Shown here: piece by piece, positions 48,824-56,745 of the stretch
Layout of the letters: each line of letters starts with the position of its first letter
Position numbering within the stretch: position 1 is the stretch's first letter
DNA from: Sphingobium sp. 15-1
Lineage (GTDB): Bacteria > Pseudomonadota > Alphaproteobacteria > Sphingomonadales > Sphingomonadaceae
Direction: 5' to 3'
NCBI RefSeq assembly: GCF_013375535.1
Contig: NZ_JABXJG010000001.1
Location: 1,488,001-1,552,000, forward strand
Length of the DNA stretch: 64,000 nucleotides
The notes under the pieces: generated by a model
Seen by the model: the letters and a program-made list of their open reading frames with translations, nothing else
Told to the model about the DNA's origin: nothing
Databases searched by the model: none
Made by a program: the position numbers and the translations under genes

Positions 48824-50121
48824 CGGAACGGGCCGGAATCACAGGGCGAATCTTCAAGGGGCTGGGACTGGTGCTGGGCGGAAAGGCCGGCGCCGGGCTG
48901 ATCAGCCTTGTCTACCTCATCATCGCGGCGCGGGCATTGGGGCCGCGCGATTATGGCATATTGGTGCTGGTCCATGGCTATGTGACGGCGGTGGTCGGCA
49001 TCGTTGAATTTCCCGCCTGGCAGGCCATCGTCCGCTATGGCGCCGAAGCGAGCACGGAGGATGCGCCGCATCGCCTCGCCCGGCTGCTGCGCTTCGGCAC
49101 GACGGTCGAACTGCTGGGCGGGGCGGCGGCGATCATCGCGGCCATGGCGCTGGCGCCGCTGGTCGGGCCGCATCTGGGCTGGCCGCCGGAAACGGTCGCG
49201 TTCGCGATTCCCTACAGCTTCGCGGTGCTGGGGTCGGTGCGCTCGGCTCCGGCGGGCTATCTGCAACTGATCGACCGCTTCGATTTGATCGGCCTGCACA
49301 ATATGGTGCAGCCGCTGGTGCGCTTGACCGGCGCGACGCTGGCGTGGCAATTGGGCTGGGGGTTGAAGGGTTTCCTCTGCGCCTGGCTGGCGGCCGCGCT
49401 GGCCGAGTTCGCGGTGCTATGGGGCATGGGCCTGATCTGCGCCCTCAACAGGCTGGGCGCGACCCTGCGCCACCCCGAGCGCGGCAGCGCGGTGCAGGAC
49501 AATCCGGGCATCTGGCGCTTCCTGGTGGCGAGCAACGCCGACGTCACCTTGAGCGAACTGGCGGGGCGGATCGCGCCGCTGATCGTCGGCTGGGTGTTGG
49601 GACCAGCCATGGCGGGCCTGTTCGCCGTCGCCCAGCGCGCCACCGTCATCATCGCCCAGCCCGCGCAGATATTGGGCAACACCGCCTATGCCGAACTCGC
49701 CCGCATGGTCGCCGCCGGGCAAGGCGGCGCGCCGCTGCGCCGGACATTGCGCCGGGTGATCGGCATCGCGCTGGCCGCCGCCGCGCCGGTGGTGGTCATC
49801 GCCGCGATCTTTCCCATACCCATCGTCACGCTGCTGGCGGGCCCCGCGTTCAAGGCCGCGGGCAGCGTCATGGTCGTGCTGATCGCGGCGCGGATGATCG
49901 CGGTGATCGGCCCGCCTTGCAGTTCCGCGCTCTCCGCCATGGGCTTCCCCGCGCTATCGATGAGCGCCAATCTCTTCGCCAGCCTGATCTTCCTGCCGGT
50001 TCTCCCGCTGCTGCTTCATCAATGGGGCCTGATGGGCGCAGGGGTGCAGACGGTGGGGCAAGCGCTGCTGGCAAGCGCGCTGCTGGCGGGTCTCGTCTGG
50101 CGCAGGAGCCTTACCCATTGA
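48820..50121 (+). CDS. Wzx-type oligosaccharide flippase
   Basis: 433 aa, about twelve membrane helices, of the polysaccharide-biosynthesis (MOP/Wzx) superfamily. The N-terminal GKAGAGLISLVYLIIAARALGPRDYGILVLVHGY and the second-half LAGRIAPLIVGWVLGPAMAGLFAVAQR are the family's repeated motifs. It should flip lipid-linked oligosaccharide to the periplasm. It overlaps its neighbours by four bases on each side. No Wzy polymerase or O-antigen ligase is in the cassette. Confidence 0.9.
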   Translation: MTERAGITGRIFKGLGLVLGGKAGAGLISLVYLIIAARALGPRDYGILVLVHGYVTAVVGIVEFPAWQAIVRYGAEASTEDAPHRLARLLRFGTTVELLGGAAAIIAAMALAPLVGPHLGWPPETVAFAIPYSFAVLGSVRSAPAGYLQLIDRFDLIGLHNMVQPLVRLTGATLAWQLGWGLKGFLCAWLAAALAEFAVLWGMGLICALNRLGATLRHPERGSAVQDNPGIWRFLVASNADVTLSELAGRIAPLIVGWVLGPAMAGLFAVAQRATVIIAQPAQILGNTAYAELARMVAAGQGGAPLRRTLRRVIGIALAAAAPVVVIAAIFPIPIVTLLAGPAFKAAGSVMVVLIAARMIAVIGPPCSSALSAMGFPALSMSANLFASLIFLPVLPLLLHQWGLMGAGVQTVGQALLASALLAGLVWRRSLTH

Positions 50122-51185
50122 GGATCGCCTACGTCATCAATTCGGTCGAGGGCGGCGGCGCGGCGCAGCCAGTGCCCGCCATCACCCGCGTGCTGCGCGA
50201 TGCGGGGGCGGAGGTGCGCGTCTTCGCCCTCACCCCCCGCGACCGGCGCGGCCTGCCCGCCATGGTCGAAGCCGGCCTCGACCCGGCGGTGCGCGAGGGC
50301 GGCCTGACCGATCATCTGGCCGCTGCCCTGTGGTTGCGGCGGCAGTTGCTGGACTGGCGCGCCACCCATATCTGGACCTCGCTCAGCCGGGCGACGATAT
50401 TGGGCCTGATCCTGGGTCCGACGATGGGCCTGCCGGTGGTGAGCTGGCAGCATGCCGCCTTTCTGAAGCCCTGGAACCGGCGGTTGATGCGGCTGCTTGC
50501 ATCCCGCGCCCTGCTCTGGATCGGGGATTCGCAATCGGTGACGGCGCTGACGGCGGAACGGCTGGGCGTGCCCCAGGATCGGCTGACATGCTGGCCGATC
50601 TTCGCCGCTGATCCCGCCATGCCGCAGGCCCGCCCCTGGCAACCCGGCGAGACGGTCCGCATCGGCGCGCTGGGCCGCCTCCATCCGGTCAAGGGCTATG
50701 ACGTGCTGATCGCCGCGTTGGCGCAGTTGAAGGGGGCAAGCTTCACCCTCTCCATCGCAGGCGACGGCGCGGAACGGGAGCGGCTCGAAAGCCTGGCGCG
50801 GGCGGCTGGCGTGGCGGTCCATTTCACCGGCTATACCGACGATCCCCGCGCCTTCCTGTCGGGCCTGCACCTCTATGTCCAACCCTCGCGCTCCGAAGGC
50901 TTCTGCATCGCCGCGCATGAAGCGCTGACCGCAGGCCTGCCGGTCGTCGCTTCAGCGGTAGGGGAACTGCCCTTCTCCATCCGTCAGGGCGAAACCGGCC
51001 TCACCGTGCCGCCCGGCGATCCCGAGGCTCTGGCTGACGCGCTAAGGACGATGCTGGCCGATCCTGCCCGCCTGCGCATCATGGGCGAGGCGGCCCGCCG
51101 GGACATGCTCGACCGCTTCTCGCAGGCGCGCTTCGCCGCCACGGGGGCCGCGATCCTCAACCAAATCCGCCAAGCGCGCGCCTGA
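50118..51185 (+). CDS. Glycosyltransferase family 4
   Basis: 355 aa from TTG 50118, which overlaps the flippase stop (TTGA) and has CAGGAG 9 bp upstream; a longer open frame upstream belongs to the flippase DNA. GT4/GT-B features: LRIAYVINSVEGGGAAQPVPAI (N-terminal GG loop), RIGALGRLHPVKGYDVLI, SIAGDGAERERLESLA, and the nucleotide-sugar site PSRSEGFCIAAHEALTAGLPVVAS with E-x7-E. It transfers a sugar with retention, typically from UDP/GDP donors. Confidence 0.92.
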   Translation: MRIAYVINSVEGGGAAQPVPAITRVLRDAGAEVRVFALTPRDRRGLPAMVEAGLDPAVREGGLTDHLAAALWLRRQLLDWRATHIWTSLSRATILGLILGPTMGLPVVSWQHAAFLKPWNRRLMRLLASRALLWIGDSQSVTALTAERLGVPQDRLTCWPIFAADPAMPQARPWQPGETVRIGALGRLHPVKGYDVLIAALAQLKGASFTLSIAGDGAERERLESLARAAGVAVHFTGYTDDPRAFLSGLHLYVQPSRSEGFCIAAHEALTAGLPVVASAVGELPFSIRQGETGLTVPPGDPEALADALRTMLADPARLRIMGEAARRDMLDRFSQARFAATGAAILNQIRQARA

Positions 51186-52050
51186 CGTCCAGCACCAGCC
51201 CGCGCAGCGACCGGTCGACCCGCTTCACGTCGAACAAGGTCATGTCGCCGCAGGCGGTCAGCGTGTGCATCCCGTCCCGATAGCCCCCTGCCGAGTCCGG
51301 CAACCCCAGGGCCTCCCCCGCCTCGGCCGCGAAGGCCCTTTCATCCAACCGGTTGATCCACAGCGGCCGGATCGCCCCGCCATAGGTCACCGCGCAATCC
51401 TGCACCGGCAGCATGATCCGCCCGTCGATCACCACCGGCGTGCCGCCCGGCCGGGCCGAACGCCGGTCGATCCGCACCGGATTGCCGGGATGCGCCGTCC
51501 ACGGCCCGCACAGACGATCCGCCCAGGCGACATGCAGATGCGCGATCTTCGTCAGCTTGTCGGTCGCGGGCGAATAGAATAGCCACCAGCGCCCCTCATG
51601 CCGCAGGATACTGGCATCGACCGGCACGCAATCCAGCGCGATCCGGCATTCCGCCCGCCAGTCCACCAGCCCGCCATGATCGCGGTAAAGGGTCAACCCG
51701 CCCGAGCGGTGCGCCTCCGGCAGCATCCAGGTCGCCCCTTCCCCGGCAAAGACCTGCGGATAGGAAAGATGCCACGGCTCGACCAGACAGGGGCGGCGAT
51801 CGAGCAGGCGCATCGCCTCATCGAACAACAGCCGCTCGATCGTCCCGTGCCGGGTGCGATAGTCATAATGTTCGGCAAAGAGATGCAGCCGCCCATCCTC
51901 GCCCCGCCAGCCGAACGGGTCCGCGAGGAATTGAAAGTCCGGCTGCTCCGCGATCCAGTTCACCGGCCCGCTGATGCCGCCCGCCGCGACGACCGCCGCG
52001 ATCGGCTGCTTGACGAGGCCGCACCTCCATATGTCTTTCCGTCTTGGCAT
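51157..52050 (-). CDS. GINT1-N-like beta-propeller protein (glycan-associated)
   Basis: 297 aa from ATG 52050 (GTG 52068 is also possible; neither has a clear ribosome-binding site). Tryptophan/Asp-rich blades (FLADPFGWRGEDGRLHLFAEHYDY; YPQVFAGEGATWMLPEAHRSGG; VDASILRHEGRWWLFYSPATD) match the GH43-like five-bladed N-terminal domain of glucosamine inositolphosphorylceramide transferase-type proteins. Such genes recur in bacterial capsule clusters. The function is not established. Its 3-prime end overlaps the converging GT4 gene by 29 bp. Confidence 0.75.
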   Translation of the reverse strand: MPRRKDIWRCGLVKQPIAAVVAAGGISGPVNWIAEQPDFQFLADPFGWRGEDGRLHLFAEHYDYRTRHGTIERLLFDEAMRLLDRRPCLVEPWHLSYPQVFAGEGATWMLPEAHRSGGLTLYRDHGGLVDWRAECRIALDCVPVDASILRHEGRWWLFYSPATDKLTKIAHLHVAWADRLCGPWTAHPGNPVRIDRRSARPGGTPVVIDGRIMLPVQDCAVTYGGAIRPLWINRLDERAFAAEAGEALGLPDSAGGYRDGMHTLTACGDMTLFDVKRVDRSLRGLVLDVRRALGGFG

Positions 52051-52145
52051 CGGTGCAGCCACTCGCACGCTCCACCGGCAGAAAACAAGCGATTCCTGTC
52101 GCAGATGGTGCGCCGATCAGCCCTGACTGGCCAAGGCTCCGCGCA

Positions 52146-52463
52146 TCAGCATAAGCGATCCACCTTCCCCTCATTTTCGGCGGACATGAAGGCCTGCTGT
52201 ATTTTCCTGTAGCGATCTATGATCTTTTCGCATTCCTCTTTCGATTTGAAAAATTCGTCATAATCCTTATGATTCAAGTTACGATCTTTTTCTGGTTTTT
52301 CCGATGTTAACCATGGCCTGAACATAGGCGATGTCTGATTGTCAGATGAATCTCTGAGATCGGTCCATTTTTTCCTGACAATCCCGCGCCCGAATGACGG
52401 GGCGGAAACATCAAATTTCGTCATTACCAATCCAATTACATTGAATGATGGCAGACCGGGCAT
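52146..52463 (-). CDS. Hypothetical protein, charged and AT-richer
   Basis: 105 aa if started at 52463; an internal ATG at 52424 (MTKFDVSAPSFGRG) is equally plausible. The C-terminal half is Lys/Glu/Asp-rich and helical (DYDEFFKSKEECEKIIDRYR). The stretch is AT-richer than its surroundings. No ribosome-binding site or known domain was seen, so coding status is uncertain. Confidence 0.4.
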   Translation of the reverse strand: MPGLPSFNVIGLVMTKFDVSAPSFGRGIVRKKWTDLRDSSDNQTSPMFRPWLTSEKPEKDRNLNHKDYDEFFKSKEECEKIIDRYRKIQQAFMSAENEGKVDRLC

Positions 52464-52477
52464 TCACTCATTGACGT

Positions 52478-53089
52478 TCAAGGCAAAGCGGACTCCGGCA
52501 GAGCGAGGATGATTTCCGAAAATCGTTTGACGCCGAATTTCTTGATGATGCTGGCGCGGTGCATCTCGACCGTTCTGACGCTGATGTGCAGCGCGTTCGC
52601 CACATCCCGATTGCTCCTGCTGGACCCGAGCGCCCGAACGATGTCCAATTCCCTTTTCGTCAGGCTCTCCAGATGCGCCGCCGCAATCTCCCGCCGCCGC
52701 TGGATCTCCACGCGCCGCTCCAAGACCGGACGGACATGGGCGAGCATCTTCAGAAGCAGGCTTTCTGCAAAGGGTTTTTCCAGAAAATCCGCCGCCCCCC
52801 GCTTGATGACGTCCACCGCCGTCGGAATGTCGGGCGACGCCGTCATCACGATCAGCGGCATGTCCAGCCGCCGGGACAAAAGCGCCTCCTGAACGGCCAC
52901 GCCGTCCATGTCGGCCAGGCGCAATTCCACCAGGGCGATGCCGGGGGCCAGGAAATCAAGCGATTCGATGAAATCGGCGCCGCAGGAAAAGGGCCTGGGC
53001 TCAAACCGCTCCCGCCGCAGGACGCGCACCAGATATTGGCGCATCTTGCTGTCGTGGTCGACAATATAGACTGGACATCCAGGGTTCAT
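52478..53089 (-). CDS. FixJ-like response regulator with Glu in place of phospho-acceptor Asp
   Basis: 203 aa from ATG 53089 (TTG 53095 also in frame). The receiver has IVDHD, GIALVELRLADMDG, VMTAS and FLEKPF, which line up with FixJ's VDDE, GVLVTDLRMPDMSG, VIT and EKPF. The phospho-acceptor is therefore Glu55, and one of the acidic-pair residues is His. The switch Thr and Lys are kept. The C-terminal LuxR HTH is intact (LTKRELDIVRALGSSRSNRDVANALHISVRTVEMHRASIIKKFG). It may be constitutively active or phosphorylation-independent. No kinase gene is adjacent. Confidence 0.88.
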   Translation of the reverse strand: MNPGCPVYIVDHDSKMRQYLVRVLRRERFEPRPFSCGADFIESLDFLAPGIALVELRLADMDGVAVQEALLSRRLDMPLIVMTASPDIPTAVDVIKRGAADFLEKPFAESLLLKMLAHVRPVLERRVEIQRRREIAAAHLESLTKRELDIVRALGSSRSNRDVANALHISVRTVEMHRASIIKKFGVKRFSEIILALPESALP

Positions 53090-53173
53090 AGCCAATTGCC
53101 CAAACCGCCCTCTTCCCGCTAACGCGCGAAGCGCTCAATAGTTTCGGCGCCGATCCTTTTCTTGCGTTCAGCG

Positions 53174-53749
53174 TCAGCTCGCCGTCATCCGCCGCGGTTC
53201 GAAGAAGATGCCGATCATGCCGCCGCTCGACCATTGCACCCGCCCCATCCGCACATCCAGGCCGCGGGTCTTCACCAGCAACCGCGTTCCCTCGCTCACC
53301 CCGGCTATTTCGATCATCATGCCTTCCGCGGAAAGATTGCGGATGGTGCCGATCAGAACGGGGGTCGAGGTGACCAGCGTGGCCGAAAAATTCACGGTCA
53401 GCCGCTGGCCGCGCGGTTCATATGTCTGCGACGCCGGATTCGCATCCGGTTCCGTGCCGGGCACCCATGGCAACGCCTCTTCCAGAAGAAGGCCGCATCT
53501 GGACCCGTTGATCCAGCGGACCTCAGCCGTCCGGAAGCTGGTTTCGTCGAAGCTCACATGAACCTGCTGGTGCAGCCCCAGCGACAGGGCGCATCGCCCG
53601 CTCAGCCCGGCATGCGACACATTCTCCACGGAAAGGTTCGCCTCCTCGACGATCGGGTATAGCAACGCTGTCTTGAAGACCGTCTGCCGCGGATGACGGC
53701 GTTTCTCCCTCATCGCCTTCTCTGACAGTTGTTCTATTTCTTTAGCCAT
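53174..53749 (-). CDS. PilZ-domain protein (two PilZ-like halves)
   Basis: 191 aa. The N-terminal half has the c-di-GMP motif RRHPR (about residues 17-21) followed by VENVSHAGLSGR, i.e. RxxxR plus (D/N)xSxxG. The C-terminal half repeats the layout in degenerate form: EPRGQRLTVNFSATL lacks a clean RxxxR, then IRNLSAEGMMIE keeps NxSxxG. It probably binds c-di-GMP through the first half, with the second half possibly degenerate. It is monocistronic and divergent from the BLUF gene. Confidence 0.87.
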   Translation of the reverse strand: MAKEIEQLSEKAMREKRRHPRQTVFKTALLYPIVEEANLSVENVSHAGLSGRCALSLGLHQQVHVSFDETSFRTAEVRWINGSRCGLLLEEALPWVPGTEPDANPASQTYEPRGQRLTVNFSATLVTSTPVLIGTIRNLSAEGMMIEIAGVSEGTRLLVKTRGLDVRMGRVQWSSGGMIGIFFEPRRMTAS

Positions 53750-53980
53750 ATAGTTTTCCCGCAGATTCAGGAATCCCTTAAAATAATGCGCTTACCCGCC
53801 CGTGTGGACGGAGTACGTAATTCTACGGTAATCCCTGGAAGCTTCGCATTAACCTTCATCCGCCTATATTGTCCAAGGTCGTTCCTCCGCAGGGAAAGGC
53901 CGCCAAACCGGCGAGGCGCAATTCCAGTCCCACCATGCGCCTCGCCTTTACTTTTCCGCGACGGATGGCATCATTGCCCC

Positions 53981-54397
53981 ATGCTTGCACGATGGTCCTA
54001 CATTAGCAAAAGCCGACTGGACACGACCGATGCCGAGGAAAGCATCCAGGAAATCGTCCACATCTCGATCCCCCGCAACCGTTCGCTGGACGTGACCGGC
54101 GCCCTGATGTTCACCGGGCGCCGCTTCGCGCAATATCTGGAGGGCGCGCCGGCCGCGATCGAGGAACTCAGAGCCAGCATCCTGCGGGACAGGCGGCACG
54201 AAGAGGTGAGGACAGTCGCGTCGGGCATCGCGCCCCATCGCCACTTCGTCACCTGGTCGCTCGCCTATGCGGGGCCATCCCATTTCGTGGCGGACATTGT
54301 GGAGCGCTCCCTGAACGACGCCCTGGAAATGGGGGATGAAGGAAGCGCGGCGCTGGTGCAGATGCTGTCGGAATTTTCGATCCGCGGCCATGGCTGA
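53981..54397 (+). CDS. BLUF-domain blue-light sensor
   Basis: 138 aa, a stand-alone BLUF domain with a short C-terminal helix pair. The flavin-site residues are all visible: Tyr7 (ARWSYIS), Asn33 (IPRNRSLDVTGALM) and Gln51 (FAQYLEG). BLUF proteins bind FAD non-covalently and signal through hydrogen-bond rearrangement after blue light. No output domain is attached, so it must act through a partner; the PilZ, CheY-like and FixJ-like proteins nearby are candidates by position only. Confidence 0.93.
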   Translation: MLARWSYISKSRLDTTDAEESIQEIVHISIPRNRSLDVTGALMFTGRRFAQYLEGAPAAIEELRASILRDRRHEEVRTVASGIAPHRHFVTWSLAYAGPSHFVADIVERSLNDALEMGDEGSAALVQMLSEFSIRGHG

Positions 54398-54495
54398 CCG
54401 GCCCCGTCGCGGCGCGTCGATGGCGGCGGATTGCAGGAAAAGCGGCGGAACGGCCAAGCGCATGACCCGTTGACGGGGGAAAGGAGAGTCCGATG

Positions 54496-54882
54496 TCAGG
54501 ACGGAGCGCCTGTTCCGACCAGCGCCTTGCCGATCGCGCCCAATATGTCGGCGCGGGCATAGGGCTTGGCCACGCGCGTGCAGCCTTCATACCGCTCAGG
54601 CAAGGCTTGGCCGTCATAGCCGGACACGATTACGATGGGCACGGAGCGGGCCATCAGCTCGTCCATCAGGGGAAAGCTCATCTCGCCTTGCAGGTTGAGG
54701 TCAAGCAGCGCGATGTCCGGCCGCTGCTCCGTGATCGCCTTGACCGCGCCGAACAAGCTGCCATGCGGCCCGATGACGGAAAACCCCTCCTCCGCCAGCA
54801 GGGCGCTGAGGTCGCTCGCCAAAAAATATTCATCCTCCACCACCAGCACGCAAGCCGTGCGGGGCGCCGCCATATCCGCCAT
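54496..54882 (-). CDS. CheY-like single-domain response regulator
   Basis: 128 aa from ATG 54882 (AGGAGAG about 5 bp upstream; ATG 54873 is a second choice). Receiver residues: acidic pair in VVEDEYFLASDL, phospho-acceptor Asp61 in IALLDLNLQGE, Ser in VIVSGYDG, and Lys in VAKPYARADI. There is no output domain. It resembles receivers paired with HWE/HisKA_2 kinases, and an HWE fragment lies 1.9 kb away, but the link is inference. Confidence 0.9.
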   Translation of the reverse strand: MADMAAPRTACVLVVEDEYFLASDLSALLAEEGFSVIGPHGSLFGAVKAITEQRPDIALLDLNLQGEMSFPLMDELMARSVPIVIVSGYDGQALPERYEGCTRVAKPYARADILGAIGKALVGTGAPS

Positions 54883-55030
54883 TTGTCTCTCCTCTTCCGT
54901 CAGCCGTCGCATGCCGGTGGGCGGCAGAAAATAACATAAGTAAAAACCCGCCATGTCATCGCTCGATATGCCCCCATTGCGATGAAAGACAGCATCATTG
55001 CATTGAAACTGGCTGCCCATTGGCCGCTTC

Positions 55031-55607
55031 CTAAGCGGGCAAGGCGGCGACTTCGCGCAAGGCGCACAGTTCGGGAATCCGGAGCCAATTGGATTGCAAT
55101 TCCACCAGGCCGCGCGCCCGCATGGATTGCAGCGTGCGGTTCACATGCACGGGGGTCAGCCCAGTCATGTCCGCAATCTCCATCTGCGTCAGCGGCATGG
55201 CGCATTGCTGGCCATAGGCAAGGCCCGCATGCCGCATGCGTTCGAACAATCCAGCAGCAGATGCGCGACCCGTTCAAGCGCGGTCTTCCGCCCCAGCGTG
55301 ACCAGCCAGTCGGTCTGCCGCTCGAACGCGCTGGACAGCGCCTGCCAAAAGCCATGCTGCCTGTCGAAACCGGCATGTGGGGGAATCCGGCATGGCAACC
55401 GCAAGGCCCTGACATTGGTGATCGCGACCACCGACTGGGAGGGCACGCCTCCCAGCGCCCATTGCGGATCGCAATACTCCCCTGGCAGATAGAGGGCGGT
55501 GATCTGGCGGCGGCCATCGGACAGCAGCCGGACCGGTACGCCCACCCTTCCTGAAGACAAAGCATGGCGTCGGGCTTCTCATTCTCCCGCGCCAGAAATT
55601 GATGCAT
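55031..55607 (-). pseudogene. Crp/Fnr-family regulator broken by two frameshifts
   Basis: Three minus-strand frames read in series as one Crp/Fnr protein. First MHQFLARENEKPDAMLCLQE and GWAYRS; after a shift near 55530-55536, RLLSDGRRQITALYLPGEYCDPQWALGG and onward to ALERVAHLLLD; after a second shift near 55250, LFERMRHAGLAYG, the HTH LTQMEIADMTGLTPVHVNRTLQSM, and the end at 55031. Neither site is a long homopolymer. The start may lie further upstream (frame VAEGESQVHFR). Intact, it would be a cyclic-nucleotide-type effector-domain regulator. Confidence 0.8.
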
Positions 55608-55717
55608 GCGGAAATGGACCTGGCTTTCGCCTTCGGCAACGTTGGTGAAACGGGGAAAAGAGCGGCAGCGCTCCTTTCGGGCTTATCCCTTCATTTCGGC
55701 ACCAAGGGAACGTCGGA

Positions 55718-55867
55718 TCAGGGAACGCGGCGCCCGGCCACGAGCTGATAGACGAGGACGATCAGCGCCAATACCAGCAAGAGGTGGATAAGTCCTCCGC
55801 CGACCGGCACGATGAATGCGCCCAGTGCCCAAAGAACAAGGATGATGATCAGGATTGTCCACAACAT
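55718..55867 (-). CDS. Small lmo0937-type membrane protein
   Basis: 49 aa with two membrane helices (WTILIIILVLWALGAFIVPV and IHLLLVLALIVLVYQLV) separated by the turn GGGL, ending in GRRVP. This is the pattern of the lmo0937/DUF5670 family of tiny stress-associated membrane proteins. It lies 110 bp downstream of the DUF4398 gene on the same strand, beyond a hairpin. Confidence 0.75.
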   Translation of the reverse strand: MLWTILIIILVLWALGAFIVPVGGGLIHLLLVLALIVLVYQLVAGRRVP

Positions 55868-55937
55868 GATCGGATTCGCCTCTGAACAGTCGTATCAGCT
55901 CAATTGCTTCACGACAGGATGATTTCAGCTCGGGCGG

Positions 55938-55973
55938 ACAGGACGGTAACGATGCACGAAACCGTCCTGTCCC
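55938..55973 (-). terminator. Stem-loop after the DUF4398 gene
   Basis: A 12-bp perfect stem GGACAGGACGGT/ACCGTCCTGTCC with a 12-bp loop, 5 bp past the DUF4398 stop on the minus strand. No T-run follows, so it may only attenuate or stabilise the mRNA. Confidence 0.5.
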
Positions 55974-55977
55974 GCTT

Positions 55978-56589
55978 TCATCGCTGCGTAACGGTCGTCG
56001 TCGTCTTTTCGACGACGGAAGCGCGGGCCGGCGCGGTCGACTTGCGGACGACCTTGCGCTTGACCGGCGCGGCCTTGCGCACGGTGACGGGCGCGGTCTT
56101 GACGGTTTCGGTCGTCACCGTGGTGGTCGCGGGCGCCGGGATGGCGGCGGCGCGGGCAGCCCGCGCATCGGCCGCGGCGGACGCAGCGGCGCGTTCGGCG
56201 GCGTCAGCCCGCGCATTGGCGGCGGCGGCATCCTGCTGCGCGGCCGTTGCGGTCGCCGCGTGCATATGCGCGTCGGCATCGGCACGCTCGCGGCTTTCCC
56301 CGATCGCCGTGTCCGCGAATTGCTGCGCATCGACGGCGGAACGGATGGCGGCCTGCTCCTTGCCGCTCTTGAGCTGTTCCTGCGCCAGCCGCAGCGACGC
56401 CTGCGCCTTCGCCAGCACGGCTGGATCGAAGTCGCCTGCCTTCAGCTTGGCGGCGGCGTCGATTTTCCCCTGAGCTTGCGCGATGGCGGCAAGCGCACGC
56501 TCCTCATCTCCGGCAAGCGCGGGCGCGGTCGCCAGGAACAGAGCGGAGGCAGCAGCGAAAGCACGCATGGAAAGGCTGATCTCACGCAT
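55978..56589 (-). CDS. Secreted DUF4398-domain protein with basic tail
   Basis: 203 aa, ATG 56589 right after AGGAGAG. A signal peptide (AFAAASALFLATAPALA) leads to the DUF4398 helical repeat region (ALAAIAQAQGKIDAAAKLKAGDFDPAVLAKAQASLRLAQEQLKSGK). A long Ala/Asp helix (coiled-coil-like, residues about 90-145) and a Thr/Lys/Arg-rich tail follow. It is likely a periplasmic envelope protein. A good EcfG-type promoter sits about 50 bp upstream, so it is probably part of the general stress response. Confidence 0.8.
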   Translation of the reverse strand: MREISLSMRAFAAASALFLATAPALAGDEERALAAIAQAQGKIDAAAKLKAGDFDPAVLAKAQASLRLAQEQLKSGKEQAAIRSAVDAQQFADTAIGESRERADADAHMHAATATAAQQDAAAANARADAAERAAASAAADARAARAAAIPAPATTTVTTETVKTAPVTVRKAAPVKRKVVRKSTAPARASVVEKTTTTVTQR

Positions 56590-56637
56590 ATACTCTCCTG
56601 TGGTTATTTTAACCTATATTGGTTTTGGGACTGCGAA

Positions 56638-56663
56638 AACGAACCAGCCTGCGACTCTGTTCC
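56638..56663 (-). promoter_or_regulatory. EcfG-type general stress promoter of the DUF4398 gene
   Basis: On the minus strand GGAAC (56663-56659) and CGTT (56641-56638) are separated by 17 bp, fitting the GGAAC-N16/17-CGTT pattern of EcfG-dependent promoters in alphaproteobacteria. The -10 element is about 48 bp upstream of the start codon. Confidence 0.65.
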
Positions 56664-56745
56664 ACATGGATGTGGGAACAAGCGCTGGTTATTGTCCGAT
56701 GACTCTTCATACTGGGCGGATAATTGCCGCTATTCCACCAACGGA

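Noticed and set aside
49344..50117. In-frame extension upstream of the GT4 gene
   Set aside because: This stretch is coding for the flippase in another frame; TTG 50118 with CAGGAG upstream is the likely start.
55938..55973. Attachment site or integron element
   Set aside because: A simple 12-bp stem-loop just after a stop codon, with no integrase or second copy in the window.
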